From Zoogloeaceae bacterium (GTDB taxonomy: Bacteria > Pseudomonadota > Gammaproteobacteria > Burkholderiales > Rhodocyclaceae), in assembly GCA_031274855.1 (NCBI GenBank), contig JAISPO010000135.1, forward strand, positions 1 to 5,782: 5,782 nt of DNA, given 5' to 3'. The position numbers and the translations under genes are program-made. This document shows positions 1-5,782 of this stretch, in pieces; within the stretch, counting starts at the first letter, position 1; every line of letters begins with the position of its first letter. The notes beneath the pieces were generated by a model. The model was not told where the DNA came from. It saw only the letters and a program-made list of their open reading frames with translations, and did not search any database.

Positions 1-995
1 AGCTGCCCGCCAACTGGACGGAACACGCCAAGCAAGTCCTTGCCGCCATCAATGAGAAGGGCGAAACCGTCGCCACCCGCAAAGCCAGCCAGATCGCCAT
101 TAACGCGCTCGCCCCTGCGCTGCCGGAATTTCTCGGTGGCTCGGCGGACTTGACCGGCTCCAACCTGACCAACTGGACGGGCTGCCAGCACGTCTCGGGC
201 AAAACGGCGGGCAACTACATTTCCTACGGCGTGCGCGAGTTCGGCATGGCGCACATCATGAACGGCATGGCGCTACACGGCGGCCTGCTGCCTTTTGGCG
301 GCACCTTCCTGATGTTCTCGGAATATGCCCGCAACGCGCTACGCATGTCGGCGCTGATGAAGCAGCGCGTGATTTATGTGTTCACGCACGACTCCATCGG
401 TCTCGGCGAGGACGGCCCGACGCACCAGCCGGTCGAGCAAATCGCCACCCTGCGCCTGATCCCGAACATGGATGTCTGGCGGCCATGCGACGCGGTTGAA
501 ACCATGACCGCATGGATACACGCGGTCGAAAAACGCACCGGCCCGACTTCGCTGGCGCTGTCCCGCCAGAATCTGCCTTTCGTCAAGCGCGACGCCGCTA
601 CCATCGACGCGATCAGGAAGGGCGGCTATGTGCTGTCGCCCGCGCAGGGCGCGGCAAAGGCAGTCATCATTGCCACCGGTTCGGAAGTCGAACTGGCGCT
701 GAAAGCGCAGGCCGAACTCGGCAAAAAGGGCATCGCCGTCAGCGTCGTTTCCATGCCCTGTACCAGCGTATTCGACTGCCAGCCGCAGGAATACAGGGAC
801 AGCGTGCTGCCAGAAAACCTGCCGCGCGTCATCGTCGAGGCGGGCGTCACCGGCGGCTGGTGGAAGTATGCCGGCAGCAGGGGTAAGATTATTGGCTTAG
901 ATCGTTTCGGCGAGTCGGCTCCGGCCGGCGTGCTGTTCAAGGAATTTGGATTCACCGTCGACAACGTGATGCACGCGGTCGAATTGTTTATTTAA
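1..995 (+). CDS. tkt: Transketolase, C-terminal half (5' end outside window)
   Basis: Transketolase is a cytoplasmic thiamine-diphosphate (ThDP) enzyme that moves two-carbon ketol units between sugar phosphates in the pentose-phosphate pathway and the CBB cycle. The frame is open from the left edge (first full codon at 3) to TAA at 993-995, giving 330 residues. Visible motifs are GGSADLTGSN, then GVREFGM, whose Glu (codon 237-239) matches the ThDP-activating Glu411 of E. coli TktA. HDSIGLGEDGPTHQPVEQ follows, with a substrate-binding His at 423-425, then LSRQNLP, and FGESAP near the end. The distance from the catalytic Glu to the C-terminus is 252 residues, equal to E. coli TktA as I recall it. 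The full protein should therefore be about 660 residues, with roughly the first 330 (most of the ThDP pyrophosphate-binding domain) upstream. The pyrimidine-binding and C-terminal domains are intact. It lies 24 nt before gap, probably in the same operon. A TTG at 150 is internal, not a start. Confidence 0.97.
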   Translation, partial: LPANWTEHAKQVLAAINEKGETVATRKASQIAINALAPALPEFLGGSADLTGSNLTNWTGCQHVSGKTAGNYISYGVREFGMAHIMNGMALHGGLLPFGGTFLMFSEYARNALRMSALMKQRVIYVFTHDSIGLGEDGPTHQPVEQIATLRLIPNMDVWRPCDAVETMTAWIHAVEKRTGPTSLALSRQNLPFVKRDAATIDAIRKGGYVLSPAQGAAKAVIIATGSEVELALKAQAELGKKGIAVSVVSMPCTSVFDCQPQEYRDSVLPENLPRVIVEAGVTGGWWKYAGSRGKIIGLDRFGESAPAGVLFKEFGFTVDNVMHAVELFI

Positions 996-1019
996 CCATC
1001 CCCACAGGAGCTTAATCTT

Positions 1020-2024
1020 ATGGCTATCAAGATCGGTATCAACGGCTTTGGCCGCATTGGTCGCATGACTTTCCGGGCTATCGCCAAGGAAGCCGAGTTT
1101 TCCGACATCGAAGTAGTGGGCATTAACGACCTGCTCGAGCCGGATTATCTGGCTTACATGCTGAAGTACGATTCCGTGCACGGCAATTTCAAAGGCAGCA
1201 TCGCCGTCGAGGGCAACGCTTTGATCGTCAATGGCAAGAAGATTCGTCTGACCGCCGTTAAGGATCCGTCCACCCTCAAGTGGAACGAAATCGGCGCTGA
1301 CATCGTGGTCGAATCGACCGGCCTCTTCCTCACCAAGGAAACTTGCGAGGCTCACCTGAAAGCGGGCGCCAAAAAGGTGCTGCAATCGGCCCCCTCCAAG
1401 GACGATACACCCATGTTCGTTTATGGCGTCAACCACGCCAAATACGCTGGCGAGGCCATCGTTTCGGGCGCTTCCTGCACGACCAACTGTCTGGCGCCTG
1501 TCGCCAAGGTGCTCAACGACAACTGGGGCATCAAGCGCGGCCTGATGACGACGGTACACGCCGCTACGGCGACCCAGAAAACCGTCGACGGTCCCTCGAA
1601 CAAGGACTGGCGCGGCGGGCGCGGCATTCTCGAAAACATCATCCCCTCCTCGACCGGCGCGGCCAAGGCCGTCGGCAAGGTGATTCCTGAACTCAACAAG
1701 AAGCTGACCGGCATGGCTTTCCGCGTGCCGACTTCCGATGTCTCGGTGGTCGACCTGACCGTCGAACTCAACAAGGAAGCCAGCTACGAGGATATCTGCA
1801 AGGCCATGAAGGCCGCCTCGGCAGGCGCGCTCAAGGGCGTGCTCGGCTACACCGAGGAGAAGGTTGTCGCCACCGACTTCCGCGGCTGTTCCATGCCTTC
1901 GATCTTCGACGCCGAAGCTGGTATCGCGCTGGATTCAACCTTCGTCAAGGTCGTTGCCTGGTACGACAACGAGTACGGCTACACCTGCAACATGTTGCGC
2001 TTCCTCAAGCATATCGCCAAGTAA
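1020..2024 (+). CDS. gap: Glyceraldehyde-3-phosphate dehydrogenase, NAD-type (GapA/CbbG-like)
   Basis: This cytoplasmic enzyme interconverts glyceraldehyde-3-phosphate and 1,3-bisphosphoglycerate in glycolysis, gluconeogenesis or the CBB cycle. The 334 residues match the usual length of about 330-335. The N-terminal Rossmann fold starts with GINGFGRIGR (6-15). Asp37 in the GIND segment is the acidic residue expected to hold the NAD ribose, which favours NAD over NADP. The catalytic centre SGASCTTNC gives nucleophile Cys153, and the TTVHAATATQK segment gives His180. The DGPSNKDWRGGRG stretch (190-202) is the GapA form shared with E. coli and other proteobacteria. The start is fixed by AGGAG at 1006-1010, 9 nt before ATG, and by homology at the first residues. 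Near the C-terminus WYDNEYGYT replaces the more usual WYDNEWGYS, a mild difference. It follows tkt by 24 nt. The direction in the cell and any NADP use cannot be settled from sequence. Confidence 0.98.
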   Translation: MAIKIGINGFGRIGRMTFRAIAKEAEFSDIEVVGINDLLEPDYLAYMLKYDSVHGNFKGSIAVEGNALIVNGKKIRLTAVKDPSTLKWNEIGADIVVESTGLFLTKETCEAHLKAGAKKVLQSAPSKDDTPMFVYGVNHAKYAGEAIVSGASCTTNCLAPVAKVLNDNWGIKRGLMTTVHAATATQKTVDGPSNKDWRGGRGILENIIPSSTGAAKAVGKVIPELNKKLTGMAFRVPTSDVSVVDLTVELNKEASYEDICKAMKAASAGALKGVLGYTEEKVVATDFRGCSMPSIFDAEAGIALDSTFVKVVAWYDNEYGYTCNMLRFLKHIAK

Positions 2025-2034
2025 GTGAAGACTA

Positions 2035-2063
2035 TGCGTTGCGCCCGTCACGGGCGCAACGCA
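2035..2063 (+). other. Perfect 13-bp hairpin in the gap-pgk spacer
   Basis: Bases 2035-2047 (TGCGTTGCGCCCG) are perfectly complementary to 2051-2063 (CGGGCGCAACGCA), with a 3-nt loop TCA. The stem starts 10 nt after the gap stop codon and ends 19 nt before the pgk Shine-Dalgarno (GGAG, 2083-2086), so it should not block pgk initiation. No T-tract follows (GCCAAACTCAATACC), so it does not look like an intrinsic terminator. Its role is inferred only: it could stabilise the 3' end of upstream mRNA, mark a processing site, slow transcription, or be a dispersed palindromic repeat. The structure is certain at base level; the function is unknown. Confidence 0.8.
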
Positions 2064-2093
2064 GCCAAACTCAATACCTTCTGGAGATAGTCC

Positions 2094-3278
2094 ATGTCCA
2101 AGTTCATCCGCATGACCGATCTCGACCTCAAGGGCAAGCGCGTATTCATCCGCGCCGATCTCAATGTGCCGGTCAAAGACGGCAAGGTCACCTCGGACGC
2201 GCGCATCACCGCTTCCATGCCGACCATCGAGCACTGCCTCAAGGCCGGCGCGAAGGTGATGGTCACTTCCCACCTCGGACGCCCCGAAGAAGGCGTGTTC
2301 GCCGAGGAGAATTCCCTGAAGCCGGTGGCCGATGTCATTGCGGCCAAGCTCGGCAGACCAGTACGCGTAGTGCGCGACTGGATGAATGGCGGTTTTGATG
2401 TTGCCGCAGGCGAGCTTGTCCTGCTGGAAAACTGCCGCATCAACAAGGGCGAAAAGAAAAATGTCGAAGAGACCGCGAAGAAGTACGCCGCCCTCTGCGA
2501 TATTTTCGTCATGGATGCTTTCGGCACCGCGCATCGCGCTGAAGCCTCCACTTACGGCATCGCCCAGTTCGCGCCGGTCGCCTGCGCCGGTATTCTGCTC
2601 ACCGAAGAACTGGACGCGCTCGACAAGGCGCTGGCCAATCCGGCGCGGCCCATGGTCGCCATCGTCGGCGGCTCCAAGGTTTCGACCAAGCTGACCGTGC
2701 TGGAATCACTCTCGGAAAAAGTCGATCAGCTTGTGGTCGGCGGCGGCATCGCTAACACCTTTTTGGCCGCGACCGGCAAGAACATCGGCAAATCGCTCTG
2801 CGAATCCGATTTGATTCCGACCGCCAAGGCGTTGATCGACAAAATGGCCAAGCGCGGCGCGTCGATCCCGATTGCCGCCGACGTGGTCTGCGGCAAGCAG
2901 TTCGACGCCAACGAACCCGCCGTGCTCAAGGCTGCCGGTCAGGTAACTGACGACGACATGATTTTCGACATCGGCCCGCAATCGGCACAGCAGCTTGCCG
3001 ATATCATCGCCAAGGCCGGTACCATCGTCTGGAACGGCCCGGTCGGCGTTTTTGAATTCGACCAGTTCGGCGCAGGCACCAAGACCATCTCGATGGCCAT
3101 TGCCAATGCCAAAGGCTTCTCGCTGGCCGGTGGCGGCGACACCATCGCAGCCATTCAGAAGTACGGCATCTACGACAAGATTTCCTACATCTCGACGGCA
3201 GGCGGCGCTTTCCTTGAGTATCTGGAAGGCAAAGTGCTTCCGGCAGTCGATATTCTGGAAAAGCGCGCCAAAGGCTGA
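2094..3278 (+). CDS. pgk: Phosphoglycerate kinase
   Basis: This cytoplasmic monomer transfers phosphate between 1,3-bisphosphoglycerate and ADP; in the CBB cycle it runs in reverse, using ATP. The 394 residues fit the bacterial length of about 385-400. The N-domain has the signature RADLNVPV (20-27, Asp22 and Asn24), SDARI with Arg37, SHLGRP (59-64), Arg115 in LENCRINKGEKKN and DAFGTAHRAEAST with Arg148. These residues bind 3-phosphoglycerate. The nucleotide-binding C-domain has GGSKVSTK (192-199), GGGIANTF, WNGPVGVFEF (313-322) and GGGDT (346-350). The start at 2094 is supported by GGAG 7 nt upstream; Met7 is an alternative without a better ribosome site. LENCRI has Ile where many homologues have Phe (LENVRF), probably neutral. 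It lies 69 nt after gap, across a hairpin, and its product shares its substrate with Gap. Confidence 0.98.
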   Translation: MSKFIRMTDLDLKGKRVFIRADLNVPVKDGKVTSDARITASMPTIEHCLKAGAKVMVTSHLGRPEEGVFAEENSLKPVADVIAAKLGRPVRVVRDWMNGGFDVAAGELVLLENCRINKGEKKNVEETAKKYAALCDIFVMDAFGTAHRAEASTYGIAQFAPVACAGILLTEELDALDKALANPARPMVAIVGGSKVSTKLTVLESLSEKVDQLVVGGGIANTFLAATGKNIGKSLCESDLIPTAKALIDKMAKRGASIPIAADVVCGKQFDANEPAVLKAAGQVTDDDMIFDIGPQSAQQLADIIAKAGTIVWNGPVGVFEFDQFGAGTKTISMAIANAKGFSLAGGGDTIAAIQKYGIYDKISYISTAGGAFLEYLEGKVLPAVDILEKRAKG

Positions 3279-3294
3279 CTTTTTTCCCAACTTC

Positions 3295-3322
3295 AGGGTG
3301 CCCGCGTAAAAGCGGGCATCCT
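3295..3322 (+). promoter_or_regulatory. Hairpin next to the pyk start codon, with no visible Shine-Dalgarno
   Basis: Bases 3295-3305 (AGGGTGCCCGC) pair with 3312-3322 (GCGGGCATCCT) in 11 pairs, one a G-T wobble (G.U in RNA), closing a 6-nt loop GTAAAA. The stem ends only 6 nt before the pyk ATG at 3329. The usual Shine-Dalgarno zone is thus inside the stem, and no AGGAG-like motif is present there, unlike gap, pgk and fba. No T-run follows the stem on the + strand. The T6 run (3280-3285) lies before it, so a normal forward terminator is unlikely. A translational-control role for pyk is inference. It may instead be a dispersed intergenic palindrome or a decayed terminator. Confidence 0.6.
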
Positions 3323-3328
3323 TCGACA

Positions 3329-4765
3329 ATGCAACGTACTACAAAAATAGTCGCTACTCTGGGTCCGGCCTCGTCCGACCTCAACACACTCAACCAACTG
3401 GTGGTTGCCGGCGTTGATGTTGTCCGGCTCAATTTCTCTCACGGCAGCGCCGACGATCACCGCCAACGCATGGACAACCTGCGTCAGGCCATGACGGCTC
3501 ACAACCGTACCATCGGCGTCATGGCCGATTTGCAAGGCCCGAAAATTCGCATCGGCGCATTCGCCGAGGGCAAGGTTCAACTCAAGGCCGGACAGAAATT
3601 CGTTCTGTCGGCCCATTGCGAGCTTGGCGACCAGCATCGGGTCGGTCTCGATTATCCTGAACTGATCTCGGATGTCGCTACCGGCGATGTTCTGCTGCTC
3701 GACGACGGGCGCGTCGTCATGGATATTCGGGCAGTGCGCGGCGACGAGATTGTCTGCGCCGTGCGCCATGACGGCGAGCTGTCGAATAACAAGGGCATCA
3801 ACCGGCAGGGCGGCGGCCTTTCCGCACCGGCGCTGACCGCCAAGGACAAGGATGACATTCGCACCGCGGCGGCGCTGAAAGTGGATTATGTCGCGGTCTC
3901 TTTCCCGAAATCGGGCGCCGACCTGCACGAAGCGCGCATGTTGCTGGCCGAGGCCGGTTCGACGGCTTTGATTATTGCCAAAATCGAGCGCGTCGAAGCA
4001 ATCAGAAATCTTGAAGAAATTTTGACCGCCAGCGATGGCGTCATGGTCGCCCGCGGCGATCTGGCCGTGGAAGTCGGCGATGCTGCTGTCCCGGCCTTGC
4101 AAAAACGCATCATCCGCACGGCGCGCGAATACAACAAGTTCGTCATCACCGCCACGCAAATGATGGAATCGATGATTTATTCGCCGGTTCCGACGCGCGC
4201 CGAAGTTTCCGACGTCGCCAATGCGGTGCTCGACGGCACCGATGCCGTCATGCTTTCCGCCGAAACCGCGGCGGGCGAGTTCCCCGTGCAAACCGTCGAG
4301 GCCATGGCCCGCGTTTGCGTCGAAGCCGAAAAATCGGCTCAGGCGTCGCTGGAAAAACACTTTCTGGATCGCGTCTTCACCCGCATCGACCAATCAATCG
4401 CCATGTCGGCGCTGTTTGCCGCCAGCCGTCTCAAAGTCAAGGCCATCGCCGCCTTGACCGAGTCCGGCTTGACAGCGCTGTGGATGTCGCGGCTCAATAC
4501 CGCCGTCCCCATTTATGCGCTCACGCAGGATGTCCGCACCCGCTACAAAGTCAGCATCTTCAAAGGCGTGTATCCCGTCATGATGCGTCAGTCCGGCTAT
4601 GGCCGTGACGATCTGCTGCGGGAAGCCGAGGAGAAGCTGATCGAAGCCGGCGCGGTGCAACCCGGCGACCTCATCGTGCTGACCATGGGCGAACCGGACG
4701 GCACGCCGGGCGGCACCAACTCACTGAAGATCATCAAAGTACGCGAACCGCAAACAACCGATTAA
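3329..4765 (+). CDS. pyk: Pyruvate kinase (PykA-like)
   Basis: Pyruvate kinase converts phosphoenolpyruvate and ADP to pyruvate and ATP, the irreversible last step of glycolysis, in the cytoplasm. The 478 residues match the family (about 470-480). The barrel domain begins RTTKIVATLGPASS and has RLNFSHG (33-39), with Arg33, Asn35 and Ser37 for phosphate and K+ binding, and DLQGPKIR (67-74). The B domain follows, roughly 71-165. The active-site signature LIIAKIERVEAI gives Lys218 and metal ligand Glu220; Asp244 in ARGDLAVE is the second metal ligand, and ITATQMMES carries Thr276. A C-terminal regulatory domain (about 345-478) is complete. SNNKGINRQGGGLSA and SFPKSGADL resemble E. coli PykA more than PykF, so activation by AMP or sugar phosphates is possible but not shown. 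The start is set by homology because no Shine-Dalgarno is visible. It lies 50 nt after pgk and 19 nt before fba. Confidence 0.98.
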   Translation: MQRTTKIVATLGPASSDLNTLNQLVVAGVDVVRLNFSHGSADDHRQRMDNLRQAMTAHNRTIGVMADLQGPKIRIGAFAEGKVQLKAGQKFVLSAHCELGDQHRVGLDYPELISDVATGDVLLLDDGRVVMDIRAVRGDEIVCAVRHDGELSNNKGINRQGGGLSAPALTAKDKDDIRTAAALKVDYVAVSFPKSGADLHEARMLLAEAGSTALIIAKIERVEAIRNLEEILTASDGVMVARGDLAVEVGDAAVPALQKRIIRTAREYNKFVITATQMMESMIYSPVPTRAEVSDVANAVLDGTDAVMLSAETAAGEFPVQTVEAMARVCVEAEKSAQASLEKHFLDRVFTRIDQSIAMSALFAASRLKVKAIAALTESGLTALWMSRLNTAVPIYALTQDVRTRYKVSIFKGVYPVMMRQSGYGRDDLLREAEEKLIEAGAVQPGDLIVLTMGEPDGTPGGTNSLKIIKVREPQTTD

Positions 4766-4784
4766 CTCACCCAGGAGAACCACA

Positions 4785-5782
4785 ATGCCACTCGTTTCCA
4801 TGCGCCAACTGCTGGACCACGCCGCCGAACACGGCTACGGCTTGCCGGCTTTCAACGTCAACAACCTCGAACAGATCCAGGCCATCATGGAGGCTGCCGA
4901 GGAAACCAATAGTCCGGTCATCATGCAAGGCTCGGCCGGCGCCCGCAAATATGCCGGCGAGGCTTATCTGCGTCACCTGATCGAAGCCGCGATTGAAACC
5001 CATCCAGACCTTCCCATCGTCATGCATCAGGATCACGGCGCCAGCCCGTCCGTCTGCATCCAGTCGATGCGCTCCGGCTTCTCCAGCGTCATGATGGACG
5101 GATCGCTGATGGACGACGCCAAGACCCCCTCCTCCTTCAAGTACAACGTCGACGTCACCAAACATGTGGTCGACATCGCCCACGCCATCGGCGTCTCGGT
5201 TGAAGGCGAACTGGGCTGTCTCGGCTCGCTCGAAACCGGTCATGGCGAGAAGGAAGACGGCCACGGCGCCGAAGGCAAGCTCTCGCAAGACCAGTTGCTG
5301 ACCGACCCGAACGAAGCCGCCGAGTTCGTCAAAGCCACCGGCGTCGACGCGCTCGCCATCGCCATCGGCACCAGCCACGGCGCTTACAAATTCACCCGCC
5401 CGCCCACCGGCGCGGTACTGCGCATCGACCGCATCAAGGAAATCAACGCCCGCATTCCCAACACCCATCTGGTGATGCACGGCTCCTCCTCGGTGCCGCA
5501 GAACTGGCTGAAAATCATTAACGAAAACGGCGGCGAAATGGGATCCACGTACGGCGTCCCTGTCGAGGAAATCGTTGAAGGCATCAAGCACGGCGTCCGC
5601 AAAATCAACATCGACACCGACCTGCGCATGGCCTCCACCGGTGCCATCCGTCAGTTCATGAACAAGGACAGAAAAGCCTTCGACCCGCGCAAGTACCTCG
5701 CCGAAACCCGCAAAGCCATGAAGGAAATCTGCAAAGCCCGCTACGAAGCCTTCGGCTGCGCCGGCCAAGCCAGCAAAATCAA
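4785..5782 (+). CDS. fba: Class II fructose-1,6-bisphosphate aldolase, CbbA-like (3' end outside window)
   Basis: This zinc-dependent cytoplasmic aldolase cleaves or forms fructose-1,6-bisphosphate from dihydroxyacetone phosphate and glyceraldehyde-3-phosphate; CBB-type members may also form sedoheptulose-1,7-bisphosphate. The start at 4785 has AGGAG 7 nt upstream (4773-4777) and the family N-terminus MPLVSMRQLLDHAAE. The window holds 332 codons; proteobacterial CbbA proteins are about 354 residues, so roughly 20 are missing. HQDHGAS gives catalytic Asp83 and zinc ligand His84. VEGELGCLGSLE holds conserved acidic residues (140-150). GTSHGAYKF gives zinc ligand His198, and LVMHGSSSVPQ gives zinc ligand His232. 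KINIDTDLRMA (273-283) binds substrate phosphate. These motifs match class II, not the Schiff-base class I. The TRPPTG and long CLGSLETGHGEKEDGHG stretches are typical of the CbbA subgroup. It is the last gene visible, 19 nt after pyk and likely cotranscribed with it. Confidence 0.97.
   Translation, partial: MPLVSMRQLLDHAAEHGYGLPAFNVNNLEQIQAIMEAAEETNSPVIMQGSAGARKYAGEAYLRHLIEAAIETHPDLPIVMHQDHGASPSVCIQSMRSGFSSVMMDGSLMDDAKTPSSFKYNVDVTKHVVDIAHAIGVSVEGELGCLGSLETGHGEKEDGHGAEGKLSQDQLLTDPNEAAEFVKATGVDALAIAIGTSHGAYKFTRPPTGAVLRIDRIKEINARIPNTHLVMHGSSSVPQNWLKIINENGGEMGSTYGVPVEEIVEGIKHGVRKINIDTDLRMASTGAIRQFMNKDRKAFDPRKYLAETRKAMKEICKARYEAFGCAGQASKI

Noticed and set aside
150..152. TTG at 150 as the start of a short transketolase
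   Set aside because: The same frame is open upstream to the window edge, and the translated upstream residues (for example ALAPALPEFLGGSADL) fit transketolase, so the gene is cut by the edge, not short.
960..1019. Possible promoter in the AT-richer tkt-gap junction
   Set aside because: TTGTTTATTTAACC looks slightly like a -10 region, but no -35 element at proper spacing can be supported, and the 24-nt spacing fits cotranscription.
897..1559. 220-codon open frame on the - strand across the tkt-gap junction
   Set aside because: It overlaps two conserved genes, including the gap ribosome site, and shows no recognisable motif.
2035..2063. Intrinsic terminator between gap and pgk
   Set aside because: The stem is strong but is followed by GCCAAACTCAA with no T-run. 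pgk follows closely with its own ribosome site and no visible new promoter.
2112..2114. Met7 codon as the real pgk start
   Set aside because: The ATG at 2094 has GGAG with 7-nt spacing, while the site before 2112 (TCCAAGTTCATCCGC) has no purine-rich ribosome motif.
1935..2534. 199-codon open frame on the - strand across the gap-pgk junction
   Set aside because: It runs through conserved coding sequence of both genes and through the hairpin, with no motif or ribosome site that I could support.
3280..3285. T6 run after the pgk stop as a terminator tail
   Set aside because: No GC-rich stem precedes it within a useful distance; the only strong stem lies after it, which is the wrong order for + strand termination. 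On the - strand the stem is followed by an A-rich stretch, not T.
3293..4393. 366-codon open frame on the - strand opposite pyk
   Set aside because: It lies almost wholly opposite the well-supported pyk gene. Its translation, rich in Gly, Asp, His, Arg and Val, has no recognisable domain, and long antisense frames are expected from G/C-ending codons in GC-rich genes.
4767..5768. 333-codon open frame on the - strand opposite fba
   Set aside because: It would start at TTG inside the complement of conserved fba codons. It has a low-complexity Gly/Ala/Val/Phe/Asp composition and no recognised family; it is a codon-bias shadow of fba.

Overview
This is a piece of a bacterial chromosome carrying a compact run of five central-carbon genes, all on the + strand: tkt (3' half) - gap - pgk - pyk - fba (5' part, cut by the window edge). 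The DNA is GC-rich and its codons mostly end in G or C. The gene order, the CbbG-like GAPDH and the CbbA-like class II aldolase point to a betaproteobacterium, perhaps of the Nitrosomonadales/Rhodocyclales type. That placement comes from recalled family resemblance, not from a search.

Layout: transketolase ends at 995. A 24-nt gap with a good Shine-Dalgarno leads to gap (1020-2024). A 69-nt spacer holding a perfect 13-bp hairpin separates gap from pgk (2094-3278). A 50-nt spacer holding an 11-bp hairpin, with no recognisable Shine-Dalgarno, separates pgk from pyk (3329-4765). A 19-nt spacer with a strong Shine-Dalgarno leads to fba (4785 to the right edge). Coding density is about 97%, and no stretch over 70 nt lacks a gene. 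I see no RNA gene, mobile element, CRISPR array, origin or convincing promoter.

How the genes work together: Fba, Gap and Pgk catalyse the reversible triose-phosphate steps shared by glycolysis, gluconeogenesis and the Calvin-Benson-Bassham (CBB) cycle. Tkt links these to the pentose-phosphate and CBB sugar rearrangements. Pyk is the irreversible exit from phosphoenolpyruvate to pyruvate. Gap, Pgk and Pyk are complete with their key catalytic residues; Tkt and Fba are cut only by the window edges and keep the active-site residues of the parts present. The short same-strand spacers suggest one transcription unit, though the two intergenic hairpins could adjust expression of individual genes.

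Hunt result: this is an ordinary housekeeping region, and I found no evidence of an undescribed system. The points most worth a second look are the two intergenic hairpins, especially the one abutting the pyk start codon where a Shine-Dalgarno would be expected.
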